A stretch of 64,000 nucleotides of DNA from Primorskyibacter flagellatus (GTDB lineage Bacteria; Pseudomonadota; Alphaproteobacteria; Rhodobacterales; Rhodobacteraceae). The stretch covers positions 1,290,338 through 1,354,337 of the forward strand of contig NZ_BMFJ01000001.1 of assembly GCF_014638275.1 (NCBI RefSeq), in the 5' to 3' direction. The translations under genes were made by a program, and so were the position numbers. Under the pieces are notes generated by a model, which was given only the letters and a program-made list of their open reading frames with translations, was not told the origin of the DNA and searched no databases. Positions 1 to 8,689 of the stretch are shown here, piece after piece (positions within the stretch are counted from its first letter, which is position 1; each line of letters opens with the position of its first letter).

Positions 1-83
1 CCCGACAGGGCGAGCCACTGGCTGATCGACTGACGCATGTCCTGTTCGTCGTCGACAATCGCGATCTTCATGGCCTTTTGCAT
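1..83 (-). CDS. dctD: C4-dicarboxylate response regulator DctD, N-terminal fragment (runs off the window)
   Basis: Only the first 27 codons are inside the window. They read MQKAMKIAIVDDEQDMRQSI and onward, the start of a receiver (CheY-like) domain: the acidic pair DDE that helps bind Mg2+ is visible, while the phospho-acceptor Asp lies outside. The start is the ATG at 83, preceded by GGAG eight bases upstream. It lies 18 bp after the stop of the sensor kinase gene dctB on the same strand, so the two form a two-component operon. DctD proteins are sigma-54 enhancer-binding regulators that activate C4-dicarboxylate uptake genes; the AAA+ and HTH domains cannot be checked here. The name rests mainly on the DctB neighbour. 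Confidence 0.8.
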   Translation of the reverse strand, partial: MQKAMKIAIVDDEQDMRQSISQWLALS

Positions 84-101
84 TTACGGTTCTCCGGTCA
101 A

Positions 102-1868
102 TCACTCGGCTGCTTCGATCTCTGCCTGTTCGTTCAAGATAGGCAGCTGTATCTCGAAAACAGCCCCACCCGTCTCTGCGTTCCGTGCGGTCAGACGTCC
201 GCCGAGGTCGTTCACGATACCCGAGGAGATGGCAAGACCAAGGCCGACCCCGTCTCCGGGCTGCTTGGTGGTGTAGAAAGGTTCGAAAAGATCGTCGAGA
301 TTCTCGATCCCCGTACCATTATCGCGCACCGTGATCGTGGCGGTTTCCCCGGCCGACAGGATAACGTCGACAGAGGGGTTGGCGACGGTAGAGGTTGCGT
401 CCAGCGCGTTCCGCAGCAGGTTGATGAGCACCTGTTCCAGACGCACCCGGTCGGCCATGACGCGCACGGGACGGTCGGGGATGGCGCGGGTGATGCGGAT
501 CTGGCGCTGACGCAGCTGCGGCTCCATCATGGACAGGGCGGAATTGAGCGCATCGCCAACGTTTACAGGGGCGAACTGCTCTCCTCCCTTGCGCGCATAG
601 CTCTTCAGCTGGCGGGTGATGGAGCCCATGCGGTTGATGAGATCGTCGATCCGCTGGAAGGACGACAGCGCCTCATCCGGGCGGTTCCGGCGCAGCAGCA
701 GGGCGGCCCCGGCGAGGTAGGTCTTCATCGCGGCGAGCGGCTGGTTGAGCTCGTGACTGACAGCGGCGGACATCTCACCCAGTGCGGCCAGCTTGGAAGA
801 CTGTGCGAGGGTCTGTTCGGCCACGGCGAGCGACTTCTGCATCCGCTCCCGCTCGGCGATCTCCCGCTGCAGGCGTTCGTTCAATGCGCGGAGTTCCGCC
901 GACTCCATCTGGAAGAGCGCCATGCGCAGCGCGTTCTTGCGGCTGAGGGCGTAGAAGGCCAGCGCCATGAGGATGGCGAACCCCATGATTTCGAGCGCGA
1001 GCACGCCGTTCACCTTCTCCCTGACAGAGGCATAGGTGGTGAAGGATGCGATCTGCCAGCCCCGGAACGGCAGGCGTGAGGCGACGCGCATCACGGCCTC
1101 GCCCTTCACGTAGGCGTCGGCGGGCAGCGCGGACCAGTCGGCGGTGGCCTGAATGGCGCGCTGGATCGCCGTTTCGGGCGGTTCGCGCTTCAGCGCCACG
1201 CCCTCGGTCAGGCCGCGCCAGCGCGGTTCGGTGGCGAGGATGATCTCTCCGGTGCTGTCGGTGACCAGCACGGCGTCGGAAATCCCGGCCCAGGCCCGTT
1301 CGAACTTCTGCAGGTCGACCTCGACCACGATCACGCCAGCGGTGGTGCCGCTGCTTTCCATCCGGCGGGAATAGGTGAACCGGTAGCCGACCCCTTCGCG
1401 CGCGGCGACGGTGAAGACGGTGCCGGTCGAGGCCAGCGCATCGACGAAATGCTGCAGGCCGGAGTGCATTTCCCCAAGCCGGTTGCGGTCGGTCGCGGCC
1501 ACGGTGCGCCCGTCCTTGTCCAGCAGCATCAGTGAGGCCGCGCCGATTTCGTCGACGAAGGAGATCAGGCGCTGCGTGGACTGGGAATAGTCGGCGGAGT
1601 TCAGCGCCCCGATCAGCGTCGGGTCGCGCGCCAGCAGCTGCGGCACGATGGAATTGCGCCGCAGTTCGCTGACCAGGTTGCCGCCGTAGAGTGCGAGGCG
1701 CAGTTCGGCGCGGTTGCGGGTGTTCTGGGTGAAACGGTCTGTCAGCGCGGAGTTGGTGATCCAGATCGTCGCCAGCGCGATCAGGAAAAACACGCCAAGC
1801 GCCACCCGGCTGCGCCAGCTGAACGTCGGCCCGCCGATCCGGCGTGCCGGCAGGGGCTGGGGAGGCAT
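102..1868 (-). CDS. dctB: C4-dicarboxylate sensor histidine kinase DctB
   Basis: Membrane sensor kinase of about 588 aa. An N-terminal membrane segment (near residues 20-40) is followed by a periplasmic double-PAS/Cache-like region to about residue 290, a second membrane segment and a coiled coil rich in Glu/Arg. The HisKA box has the phospho-accepting His in AAVSHELNQPLAAMKTY. The HATPase has its N box NLLRNALDAT, G1 VRDNGTGI and G2 GVGLGLAIS. This layout and length fit DctB, which senses external succinate, fumarate or malate and phosphorylates DctD. An ATG at 1883 is in frame, but the ATG at 1868 has a better ribosome site (AGGAA about 7 bases upstream) and is preferred. The dctPQM transport genes are not in the window. 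Confidence 0.88.
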   Translation of the reverse strand: MPPQPLPARRIGGPTFSWRSRVALGVFFLIALATIWITNSALTDRFTQNTRNRAELRLALYGGNLVSELRRNSIVPQLLARDPTLIGALNSADYSQSTQRLISFVDEIGAASLMLLDKDGRTVAATDRNRLGEMHSGLQHFVDALASTGTVFTVAAREGVGYRFTYSRRMESSGTTAGVIVVEVDLQKFERAWAGISDAVLVTDSTGEIILATEPRWRGLTEGVALKREPPETAIQRAIQATADWSALPADAYVKGEAVMRVASRLPFRGWQIASFTTYASVREKVNGVLALEIMGFAILMALAFYALSRKNALRMALFQMESAELRALNERLQREIAERERMQKSLAVAEQTLAQSSKLAALGEMSAAVSHELNQPLAAMKTYLAGAALLLRRNRPDEALSSFQRIDDLINRMGSITRQLKSYARKGGEQFAPVNVGDALNSALSMMEPQLRQRQIRITRAIPDRPVRVMADRVRLEQVLINLLRNALDATSTVANPSVDVILSAGETATITVRDNGTGIENLDDLFEPFYTTKQPGDGVGLGLAISSGIVNDLGGRLTARNAETGGAVFEIQLPILNEQAEIEAAE

Positions 1869-1943
1869 GGTGGTTTCCTGCATACCGTAATCTAGGTCAG
1901 CGGGCCGATCCGCTCAAGCCAGACGGGCGAAACCGCGTGTTGC

Positions 1944-2612
1944 TCAGGCGGAAACCAGCGCGTTCATCAGCGACGTGAACATCGCCCGCCCGTCGGTGCC
2001 GCCCAGAACCTCGTCCGCGGCGCGTTCGGGGTGGGGCATCATGCCCAGGACGCGGCGGTTTTCGCTCAGCACACCGGCGACGTTCCCGGCAGAGCCGTTC
2101 GGGTTGTCGTTGTAGGTGAAGGCGATCCGGTCCTCGGCCTCGAGCTGTTTCATAAGCTCTGCGTCGGCCCGGTAGTTGCCCTCGTGATGGGCGATCGGAA
2201 TACGCAGTTCCGTACCTGCATTCCAGGCCCGGGTGAAATCGCTGTCCGAGGTCTTCACCTGAAGCGACACGGTCTTGCAGAGGTATTTCAGGTCGGCATT
2301 GCGCAACAGCGCGCCGGGCAGGATCCGGGTTTCGGTCAGGATCTGGAAACCGTTGCAGATTCCAAGCGCATAGCCCCCGCGCGCCACATGTTCCCTGAGC
2401 GAGCCGCAGATCGGGGAATTCGCCGCGATCGCGCCGCAGCGCAGGTAATCCCCGTAGGAGAAACCGCCGGGCACGCCGACGATGTCCGTTCCTGCCGGAA
2501 GGGCGTTGTCCTTGTGCCATACCATCGTGACATCCGCCCCGGCCTTTTCGAAGGCGGTCTGCAGGTCGCGGTCGCAGTTCGATCCGGGAAAGACGAGGAT
2601 GGCGGCCTTCAT
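1944..2612 (-). CDS. purQ: Phosphoribosylformylglycinamidine synthase subunit PurQ (glutaminase)
   Basis: 222-aa class I glutamine amidotransferase that supplies ammonia to PurL in step four of purine synthesis (FGAR to FGAM). It opens with MKAAILVFPGSNCDRD. The nucleophile elbow is ALGICNGFQIL with the catalytic Cys, and the His/Glu pair lies in MPHPERA near the C-terminus. The start is set at 2612 rather than the in-frame ATG at 2627, because family members begin at MKAA and GGAG lies 9 bases ahead of it. It is a separate small subunit of the three-part PurLQS enzyme; purS and purC lie upstream on the same strand with three unrelated genes between. purL is not in the window. Confidence 0.96.
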   Translation of the reverse strand: MKAAILVFPGSNCDRDLQTAFEKAGADVTMVWHKDNALPAGTDIVGVPGGFSYGDYLRCGAIAANSPICGSLREHVARGGYALGICNGFQILTETRILPGALLRNADLKYLCKTVSLQVKTSDSDFTRAWNAGTELRIPIAHHEGNYRADAELMKQLEAEDRIAFTYNDNPNGSAGNVAGVLSENRRVLGMMPHPERAADEVLGGTDGRAMFTSLMNALVSA

Positions 2613-2670
2613 GGGCGGATGCTCCATATCTGGGGGGATGCGGGCTGCATACGCCCGAATGTCGCGCGAC

Positions 2671-3558
2671 TCAAGAGGCGGGAGCGGACGCGCCGCGCTT
2701 TTGCGTGGCCAGAAAGCCCCCGGCCGCGATCAGGGCCATTCCCGCGAGCATCCCGACCGTCGGGCGTTCGGCAAAGATCACGGCCCCCCAGAGGGCCGCC
2801 CAGAGCAGATAGGCGTAGTCGAATGCCGCGATGACCGGCGGTGCGCCGGTCTGATAGGCGCGGGCGACCCCCGCGAAATACAGGACGGACAACAGGGCAA
2901 GCGCGGCCATGAGCGCCCAGACATCAGCCCCCGCAGGGCCCCAGGGACCGGCAAGGAACGGCAGGCCGGAACCGGGCGTCCACAGCATCACGACGGCAGA
3001 CCCGGCCAGCCCGGTCAGCAGGAAGGCGCCCTGCAGCGTGCAGGCCAGGGCCAGCGGAGACTCATCCTGACACTTCGCATGGGTCAGGATCATGGCCACG
3101 GCGTAGGTCAGCGCCGCCAGCAGAGGCAGGGCCAGCGCAGGCGAGATTGCTCCATCCGGCCGCACGACGAAAAGCATGCCCGCAAATCCAAGCGCCATGC
3201 CGCACCAGCACCGCGCGCCGACCGGTCGGCGCAGGACAACCGCGGTCAGCAGCGCGGTCAGGATCGGATTGGTGTAGATCGCCGCGGCCGCAACCGACAA
3301 CGGCAGGACACCAAGCGAGGCGTAGTAGAGCAGCCAGGTCAGGACCAGCAGCCCCGACCTGATCAGCGCCCACCCCGGTCTCCGCAGCCCGAGCCTCGAA
3401 CCGGCCGCCAGGGCGACGCCTGCGGTCAGCGGCAATCCGACGGCGGACCGCATGACGAAAATCTGCCAAAGCGACAGTGTCGCGCTGGACAGCTTGATAA
3501 GGGCATCCGCCAGGGCCATCAGAGCCACGGACCCGAGGATATACAGGACGGCTTTCAT
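2671..3558 (-). CDS. DMT-superfamily (EamA) inner-membrane transporter
   Basis: 295-aa polytopic protein with about ten hydrophobic segments arranged as two EamA repeats (residues about 5-135 and 150-285), typical of drug/metabolite transporters. The substrate cannot be inferred. The chosen start is the ATG at 3558 (MKAVLYILGSVALMA), because it places the first membrane helix at the N-terminus; an in-frame ATG at 3594 would add a 12-residue charged extension. It lies 58 bp upstream of purQ on the same strand, so it may share transcription with the purine genes, but nothing links it functionally. Confidence 0.8.
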   Translation of the reverse strand: MKAVLYILGSVALMALADALIKLSSATLSLWQIFVMRSAVGLPLTAGVALAAGSRLGLRRPGWALIRSGLLVLTWLLYYASLGVLPLSVAAAAIYTNPILTALLTAVVLRRPVGARCWCGMALGFAGMLFVVRPDGAISPALALPLLAALTYAVAMILTHAKCQDESPLALACTLQGAFLLTGLAGSAVVMLWTPGSGLPFLAGPWGPAGADVWALMAALALLSVLYFAGVARAYQTGAPPVIAAFDYAYLLWAALWGAVIFAERPTVGMLAGMALIAAGGFLATQKRGASAPAS

Positions 3559-3633
3559 CGCGGCAGAATGCCACCGCTCCGATTTGACCGCCATCGCTCT
3601 GCTGACAGGGACGGTCAGCAGTGCTCCGTTCGC

Positions 3634-4134
3634 TCACCCGATCTGCGGCGGCGCGGGCGGGTCGGCGGGCAGCGGTGAGGGGTCGGGCGGCGGACGGCGC
3701 CAGTTGACCATGTCGTAAAGCGCCTGCGGGCTCATCCGCTGCGCGTTGGCCATGCCGAGCGCGGCGGCGCAGATTTCGGAACAGAACCATTTCGAGGCGT
3801 CGTGGCGCCCGAGCGAAAGGATCTGGCTGAAGACGATGCCCCAGTAGTCATAGCGCGCGCCGATGCGGTCGCGGATGAAGGTGCCGATCTCGTCCTGCTG
3901 GTCGGTCAGATCGACGAGGTCCCACTTGGCGCGTTCCAGCACGATGCGCTTTTCCCGCACGCCCCCGTCCCGGCCGGAGGAGGAGAGGCAGGTTTCTTCC
4001 CGGTCATGCTCTGCCCGGCCGACGATCAGTTCGACATGGCTGTAGGGGGAGCGAGTGGCGAAACGGATCAGCCCGTCCTGCAGGCGGATCCACCATGTCG
4101 ATCCGCGGCCCTTGTAGAATGCCAGTGTAATCAT
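3634..4134 (-). CDS. Permuted papain-like (NlpC/P60-related, YiiX-type) protein
   Basis: 166-aa cytoplasmic-looking protein without a signal peptide. Near residue 32 it has SPYSHVELIV, with the His that begins the permuted papain-like fold. Near residue 116 it has WFCSEICAAAL, with the Cys that would be the nucleophile. The order His then Cys is the circularly permuted arrangement seen in YiiX/YebB-like (C92) proteins, which cleave amide or ester bonds. The C-terminus is Pro-rich (PPPDPSPLPADPPAPPQIG) and probably disordered. The substrate is unknown. It lies between the EamA gene and a repeat-filled gap. Confidence 0.7.
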   Translation of the reverse strand: MITLAFYKGRGSTWWIRLQDGLIRFATRSPYSHVELIVGRAEHDREETCLSSSGRDGGVREKRIVLERAKWDLVDLTDQQDEIGTFIRDRIGARYDYWGIVFSQILSLGRHDASKWFCSEICAAALGMANAQRMSPQALYDMVNWRRPPPDPSPLPADPPAPPQIG

Positions 4135-4271
4135 CGCGAGGTCCTCCGCCTGTCGCGTCCAGCCGTTCGCGCTGCGCCAGTCGGGCGGAGGCTATCGCAC
4201 GGATGTGACGGGACAAAGGCGGGAATTCCGGACCGTGCGGGCGACGTTCTTTGGGGGGGCAGGGAGCGGGC

Positions 4272-4388
4272 TGTCATCCTCGGACTTGTTCCGAGGATCT
4301 CCCGCCTCCTCGCGCCCCCTTCACTCTCGGGCGCGCCCCGAGAGTCTTCCTCCTTCACGAGATCCTCGGATCAAGCCCGAGGATGACG
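4272..4388. repeat. Composite inverted repeat, family 1, copy 1
   Basis: Two modules in opposite orientation. The left (4272-4301) reads GTCATCCTCGG...CCGAGGATCTC and the right (4359-4388) is close to its reverse complement. Each module is itself a hairpin with 7-bp arms around CTTGT or TCAAG. The spacer holds a further perfect hairpin, ACTCTCGGG/CCCGAGAGT (about 4323-4345). It lies in the 390-bp gap between the papain-like gene and the DUF3592 gene. Apart from this element I see no gene in 4135-4524. Confidence 0.85.
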
Positions 4389-4524
4389 GGGAATGAGGCG
4401 ACGGAGCGTGGGGTTCCGGTGTAGTCCCTTGTCATACGGCAGGATCACGGGCGCGATGATGGCGTTGAACCCTATCCTGCGGGCGCTTCAGGGTGGGGCC
4501 CACGCCACCACCCTGCCCCGCCAA

Positions 4525-4977
4525 TCACTCCGCCCCGCCTTCCCGCGAAAAAACCACGCGCGCCATCAGCCAGACCGCTATGACCACGGGCAGCATGCCG
4601 AGCGCGAAGAACGCGCCGCCGAGCAGGTAGAGGTTACCGGCTCCGGGTATGCGGACGTACCCATAGGCCGGGTTCGTCAGAACCGTGACCTCGGCCCCCT
4701 CGCTCCAGCCGTAGTTGGAGGCGCCGAAGCGGGTTCGCATGCGGCGTTCCGTTCCATCCGGCGCGGTCAGGCGGAAGGTCGGCCACCAGGTGCAGCCGTC
4801 GTCGTCGCAGCTTTCGGGGTTCTCCAGCACCACGGCCCCGGTTTCTTCGGCCGCGCGCATGAAGGCGTGGGTCGTCAGGACCTGATAGCCGCCGAAGATC
4901 GCGAAGCCTCCGCCGATCAGCAGGAAGAACACCGCGCCCCAGAAGGTCGGCCAGTCCACGCGGAGCCGGCCGGACAC
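4525..4977 (-). CDS. DUF3592 membrane protein
   Basis: 150-aa protein with two membrane segments (residues about 12-33 and 116-140). Between them is an extracytoplasmic beta-rich domain: a CDDDGCTWWP loop, then RLTAPDGTERRMRTR and a conserved VTVLTNPAYGYVRIPG stretch. This is the usual DUF3592 layout. Its function is unknown. It begins 4 bp after the purS stop on the same strand, so it is almost certainly co-transcribed with purC-purS. Confidence 0.75.
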   Translation of the reverse strand: MSGRLRVDWPTFWGAVFFLLIGGGFAIFGGYQVLTTHAFMRAAEETGAVVLENPESCDDDGCTWWPTFRLTAPDGTERRMRTRFGASNYGWSEGAEVTVLTNPAYGYVRIPGAGNLYLLGGAFFALGMLPVVIAVWLMARVVFSREGGAE

Positions 4978-4981
4978 CGGC

Positions 4982-5212
4982 TCAGCCCAGGTCGACCGAG
5001 TAGCTCTCGATCACCGTGTTGGCCAGCAGGCGTTCGCACATCTCACGCACGGTGTCTTCCGTCGTACCCTCGGCCAGGTCGAGCTCGATCACCTTGCCCT
5101 GACGCACGCCCGCGACACCCTCGAAGCCAAGCGAGCCGAGCGCGTGGCGCACGGCCTCCCCCTGCGGGTCCAGAACGCCGTCCTTCAGCATGACATGAAC
5201 GCGGGCTTTCAT
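4982..5212 (-). CDS. purS: Phosphoribosylformylglycinamidine synthase subunit PurS
   Basis: 76-aa small structural subunit of the PurLQS complex; it bridges PurQ and PurL and helps channel ammonia. The sequence MKARVHVMLKDGVLDPQGEA is diagnostic, and the length matches the family. It follows purC by 40 bp on the same strand and is 4 bp from the DUF3592 gene, forming a purCS operon. Confidence 0.96.
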   Translation of the reverse strand: MKARVHVMLKDGVLDPQGEAVRHALGSLGFEGVAGVRQGKVIELDLAEGTTEDTVREMCERLLANTVIESYSVDLG

Positions 5213-5252
5213 CGGGGAACCTTTCTTCGCATTTCCGCAACCGCGGAAGGGG

Positions 5253-6011
5253 TCAGTTGATCAGCGTCGGCTTGGAGTGGCCGTTGGATTTGGGGATCAC
5301 GCCAAGACGCCGCGCGACTTCTGTATAGGCATCGGTCAGCGAACCGAGATCGCGGCGGAACACGTCCTTGTCCAGCTTCTGCCCGGTCTCGATATCCCAG
5401 AGACGGCAGCTGTCCGGGCTGATCTCGTCCGCCACGACAAGGCGCTGGAAGTCGCCGTCATACACGCGGCCGATCTCGATCTTGAAATCCACCAGACGGA
5501 TCCCGACGCCGTACATCAGGCCGGACATGTAGTCGTTGACGCGCAGAGCGAGGCTGAGGATGTCGTCCATGTCCTGCTGGCTGGCCCATCCGAAGGCGGC
5601 GATATGCTCTTCGGTCACCAGCGGGTCGCCCAGCTTGTCGTCCTTGTAGCAGTATTCGACGATCGGGCGCGGCAGGGCCGTGCCCTCCTCGATCCCGAGA
5701 CGGGTGGCCAGCGATCCGGCGGCAAAGTTGCGCACGATGATCTCGAGCGGGATGATCTCGCAGGCGCGCACCAGCTGTTCACGCATGTTCAGGCGGCGGA
5801 TGAAATGAGTCGGCACGCCTATGGTCGACAGGCCGGTCATGAAATATTCGCTGAGGCGGTTGTTCAGCACGCCCTTGCCTTCGATGGTGGCTTTCTTCTG
5901 GGCGTTGAAGGCGGTGGCGTCGTCCTTGAAATACTGCACGATGGTGCCCGGCTCCGGGCCTTCGTAGAGGATTTTCGCCTTGCCTTCGTAGATTTTCTTG
6001 CGCCGTGCCAT
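5253..6011 (-). CDS. purC: Phosphoribosylaminoimidazole-succinocarboxamide synthase (SAICAR synthetase)
   Basis: 252-aa enzyme that joins aspartate to CAIR using ATP (purine step seven). The N-terminus [19 protein letters not shown] contains the nucleotide-binding YEGKAK motif, and [10 protein letters not shown] near residue 180 is the conserved C-terminal signature. The start is the ATG at 6011; an upstream in-frame ATG at 6041 would give a non-conserved [10 protein letters not shown] extension. It heads the minus-strand purCS cluster and is divergent from the zeta-subunit gene, the two starts being about 160 bp apart. Confidence 0.96.
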   Translation of the reverse strand: MARRKKIYEGKAKILYEGPEPGTIVQYFKDDATAFNAQKKATIEGKGVLNNRLSEYFMTGLSTIGVPTHFIRRLNMREQLVRACEIIPLEIIVRNFAAGSLATRLGIEEGTALPRPIVEYCYKDDKLGDPLVTEEHIAAFGWASQQDMDDILSLALRVNDYMSGLMYGVGIRLVDFKIEIGRVYDGDFQRLVVADEISPDSCRLWDIETGQKLDKDVFRRDLGSLTDAYTEVARRLGVIPKSNGHSKPTLIN

Positions 6012-6169
6012 GGCTGCCCTTTCATTCGGGCCCCTCACCACGGCCCACGCATCTGTCGCGCCCTCTTAGTGCATGGGCGGCATTGTCGCAAGCAGAGCGC
6101 GGGCCTTGCGCCGCAGCGCCCGCGAAGGCATATCGGGGCGGACGGTATTTCACGCAAGGGACCACGGCC

Positions 6170-6481
6170 ATGAGCACCTTCGACGATCGCGAAAACGCAT
6201 TCGAGAACAAATATGCCCACGACCAGGAGATGCAGTTCCGCGCCGAGGCGCGCCGCAACAAGCTGCTCGGCCTCTGGGCGGCGGAGCTTCTGGGCAAGAC
6301 CGGCGCGGATGCCGATGCCTATGCCCGCGAAGTGGTGAAGGCGGATTTCGAAGAGGCGGGCCACGAGGACGTGGTACGCAAGGTGTCGGCCGACCTGGGC
6401 GACAAGGCGACGGATGCGGAGATCCGCGCCAAGCTGGAGCAGTTGCACAAGGTCGCCAAGGGCCAGCTCATGGAAGAATGA
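6170..6481 (+). CDS. F1-ATPase inhibitor subunit zeta (DUF1476)
   Basis: 103-aa all-helical protein beginning MSTFDDRENAFENKYAHDQE, the hallmark of DUF1476. In Paracoccus the zeta subunit inserts its N-terminal segment into F1 and blocks ATP hydrolysis without stopping synthesis. The central region KLLGLWAAELLG and the acidic four-helix remainder match the family length. The start at 6170 is chosen because the upstream in-frame codons (from 6005) lie in the purC promoter region and are not conserved. A strong terminator follows, so the gene is monocistronic. Confidence 0.9.
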   Translation: MSTFDDRENAFENKYAHDQEMQFRAEARRNKLLGLWAAELLGKTGADADAYAREVVKADFEEAGHEDVVRKVSADLGDKATDAEIRAKLEQLHKVAKGQLMEE

Positions 6482-6507
6482 GGGCGCGCCCTTCCGGGCC
6501 CGCCATG

Positions 6508-6543
6508 CGGCGCGGTTCCCCTAGGGGACCGCGCCGTTTTCTT
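6508..6543 (+). terminator. Rho-independent terminator after the zeta-subunit gene
   Basis: A 13-bp GC stem, CGGCGCGGT(T)CCCC paired with GGGGACCGCGCCG (one bulged T, TA loop), is followed directly by TTTTCTT. It begins 27 bp after the stop codon. Confidence 0.85.
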
Positions 6544-6623
6544 GACCGGGGTCCCGCGCCGGCGGCGGCGGGACGAGGTGAAGTATACAGGAGGATAGGT
6601 TGACGCGGGAAACGCGGATTTTC

Positions 6624-6651
6624 TTGCGTACCGCCCAATTTTGCGCATAAT
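6624..6651 (+). promoter_or_regulatory. Possible sigma-70 promoter for the MprF-like gene
   Basis: TTGCGT at 6624-6629 and CATAAT at 6646-6651 are separated by 16 bp, in an A/T-richer stretch just after the previous terminator and about 115 bp ahead of the start codon. This is a pattern match only. Confidence 0.35.
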
Positions 6652-6766
6652 TTCAAAACAAACCGGCAAAGACCGGGCCCGAGCAGTTCTTCCAAAGCGG
6701 CAGTCGTTAAGGCCTCGGTAGGACTTGAACCCTATCCCACGCTTCCAGTGAGTGGAGTGAGACCTG

Positions 6767-8608
6767 ATGACCCGAAACAGCCCCCCGAGGGCCGCCGTCC
6801 TGCGCGCGGCCGCCTCCCGCCGACTGGTGAAATCCGGCCTGCCGCTGATTGTCGGCGCCATCTGCATCTGGCTGCTGAGCGGACAGATCCGCGGGCTGGA
6901 CTTTCACGCGGTGGCCGAGGTTGTGCGCACCACCTCGATCAGCCAGTGGGCCGGGGCCGCGGTGGCGACGGCGCTGTCCTTCTGGGCCATCGGGACCTAT
7001 GACGCGGTGATGCACCGCCACCTGCGCACCGGGGTTCCGGCGGATGTGGCGCGGATGACCGGCGCGGGTTCGATCGCGCTGGCGCAGGTGCTGGGCCTTG
7101 GCGTGGTGACCGGGGCGCTGGCGCGCTGGCGGATGCTGGCGGGCACGACCCCGGCAATGGCGGCCACCGTGACCGGTGCTGTTTCGGTCAGCTTCCTGGC
7201 GTCCTGGGGTCTGATTACCGTGGCGCTCTGCGCGCTGCTGCCGGGGGTGGCACTGCCGCCGCTGCTGGCCTTCGCGGTGCTGGCGGCGCTCATCGGACTG
7301 GCGACGCTGGTTGTCCTGCGGCCGGTGCTGCGGGTCGGGCAGTTCTCTGTCCGGATGCCAAGCCTGCGCACCCTGTTGTCCATGCTGGTGCTGACGGCAG
7401 TGGACCTGACCGCCGCGGCGGCGGCGCTGCATATCCTGATGCCGGGCTCCCTCTCCGTCGGGTACACGACGTTGCTGCCCATCTTCGCGCTGGCGCTTGG
7501 CGCGGGGCTGTTCAGCTCAACCCCCGGCGGGGCGGGTCCGTTCGAACTGACACTGCTGGCCCTGCTGCCGGCCGTGGGACAGGAACCGCTGCTTGGCGCG
7601 GTGCTGGCCTGGCGCGTGATCTACTACGCGGTGCCGGCGCTGATCGCGGTCATTCCGCTGGCCTTCCCCTTCCGTTTCGCCCCCGCCGCACCGGACCGCG
7701 CCGCCGCACGGTCGCGCGACCTGCCGCATGCGCCGCGGGCGGAATGTGGCGTGGCGCGGCAGAACAGGGCGCTGTCGCTCGACTCCGGCACCGGAAGCGC
7801 GGCGGTGGTCGAGACCGGGCAGTGCCTGGCCCTGCTGTTCGATCCCATGTCCGGCACCCCGGCGGATACCGTGCGCGCCCTGAGCCGCGCCGCGCGGGAA
7901 CGGATGCTGGTCCCGGCGATCTACAAATGTTCGGCCCGCACGGCGCTGGCGGCGCGGCGCGCCGGATGGCGGGTGATGCGGGTGGCCGACGATGCGGTGA
8001 TCGACCTGTCGGGTCATTCGCTGGAAGGCTCCGGCGCGCGGCAACTCCGGCGCAAGCTGCGTCAGGCGGAGAAGGCCGGGGTGCAGGTGACGCAGGAGAC
8101 CGCCTCCGCCCCGCTGATGAACGAGCTGGCGCGCATCGATGCGCTCTGGGTCGCCGAACATGGCGGGGCGCGCGGCTTCTCCATGGGGCGCTTCGATCGG
8201 GACTACCTTTTGCACCAGCGGATTTTCGTCGCCCGGATCGCGGGGCGTGCCGTCGCCTTCGTCACCCTGCACGAGACGAGCCGCGACCTCGCGCTCGACA
8301 TCATGCGGCACGAGGCCGATGTGCCGGACGGGACCATGCACAGCCTTGTCGTGGCCGCCATCGCCGCCGCCGGGGCAGAGGGACGGTCCCGCATGACCCT
8401 TGCCGCCATGCCCGCCCGCCCTGCCCGCGACGGCCGGATCACCGCCCGCCTGCGCGCGCGGATCGCGGCGCGGACCGGGGGCAACGGGCTGATCCGGTTC
8501 AAGGACAGCTTCGGTCCCCGCCGCGCCCCGCTTTATATCGCGGCGCCCGACATGGCATCGCTTGTGCTGGCCGGGGCGGATATTGCGCGCAGCATTCGCG
8601 GGTCCTGA
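6767..8608 (+). CDS. MprF-like membrane protein with phosphatidylglycerol lysyltransferase (DUF2156) domain
   Basis: 613 aa. The N-terminal half (residues about 20-305) has around eight hydrophobic helices with the TM-domain motif FSSTPGGAGPFE. The C-terminal half (about 325-605) is a soluble GNAT-fold domain of the aminoacyl-PG synthase type, with ARQLRRKLRQAEKAG and a conserved ending LIRFKDSFGPRRAPLYIAAP. Such enzymes transfer an amino acid (Lys or Ala) from its tRNA to phosphatidylglycerol, or make related aminolipids, lowering the surface negative charge. Full MprF is about 840 aa with up to 14 helices, so the flippase part is shortened here. The donor amino acid cannot be read from the sequence. 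Confidence 0.78.
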   Translation: MTRNSPPRAAVLRAAASRRLVKSGLPLIVGAICIWLLSGQIRGLDFHAVAEVVRTTSISQWAGAAVATALSFWAIGTYDAVMHRHLRTGVPADVARMTGAGSIALAQVLGLGVVTGALARWRMLAGTTPAMAATVTGAVSVSFLASWGLITVALCALLPGVALPPLLAFAVLAALIGLATLVVLRPVLRVGQFSVRMPSLRTLLSMLVLTAVDLTAAAAALHILMPGSLSVGYTTLLPIFALALGAGLFSSTPGGAGPFELTLLALLPAVGQEPLLGAVLAWRVIYYAVPALIAVIPLAFPFRFAPAAPDRAAARSRDLPHAPRAECGVARQNRALSLDSGTGSAAVVETGQCLALLFDPMSGTPADTVRALSRAARERMLVPAIYKCSARTALAARRAGWRVMRVADDAVIDLSGHSLEGSGARQLRRKLRQAEKAGVQVTQETASAPLMNELARIDALWVAEHGGARGFSMGRFDRDYLLHQRIFVARIAGRAVAFVTLHETSRDLALDIMRHEADVPDGTMHSLVVAAIAAAGAEGRSRMTLAAMPARPARDGRITARLRARIAARTGGNGLIRFKDSFGPRRAPLYIAAPDMASLVLAGADIARSIRGS

Positions 8609-8689
8609 GCCCGCCTGCCCTTCCATCATCGCGGAGCGCAGGTTATGTGACCGGCAGAGGCCCGTGGGCCCAGTTGACCGGAGGACGCA

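Noticed and set aside
78..1079. Long open frame on the plus strand opposite dctB
   Set aside because: Antisense shadow of a GC-rich gene; the minus-strand frame has clear histidine-kinase motifs while the plus frame has none. The same holds for the long frames opposite the purine, Liv, PpiD, RamA-like, ABC-F, edd and other genes.
1897..2520. Second minus-strand frame overlapping purQ, suggesting a frameshift
   Set aside because: purQ is intact in its own frame with all catalytic motifs; the other frame is low-complexity Arg/Gly/Pro.
8609..8689. Possible SAM- or SAH-type riboswitch ahead of the homocysteine methyltransferase gene
   Set aside because: The 81-bp leader has short GC pairings (GGCCC/GGGCC) but not the conserved cores of the SAM-II, SAM/SAH or SAH riboswitches as I know them, and it is short.
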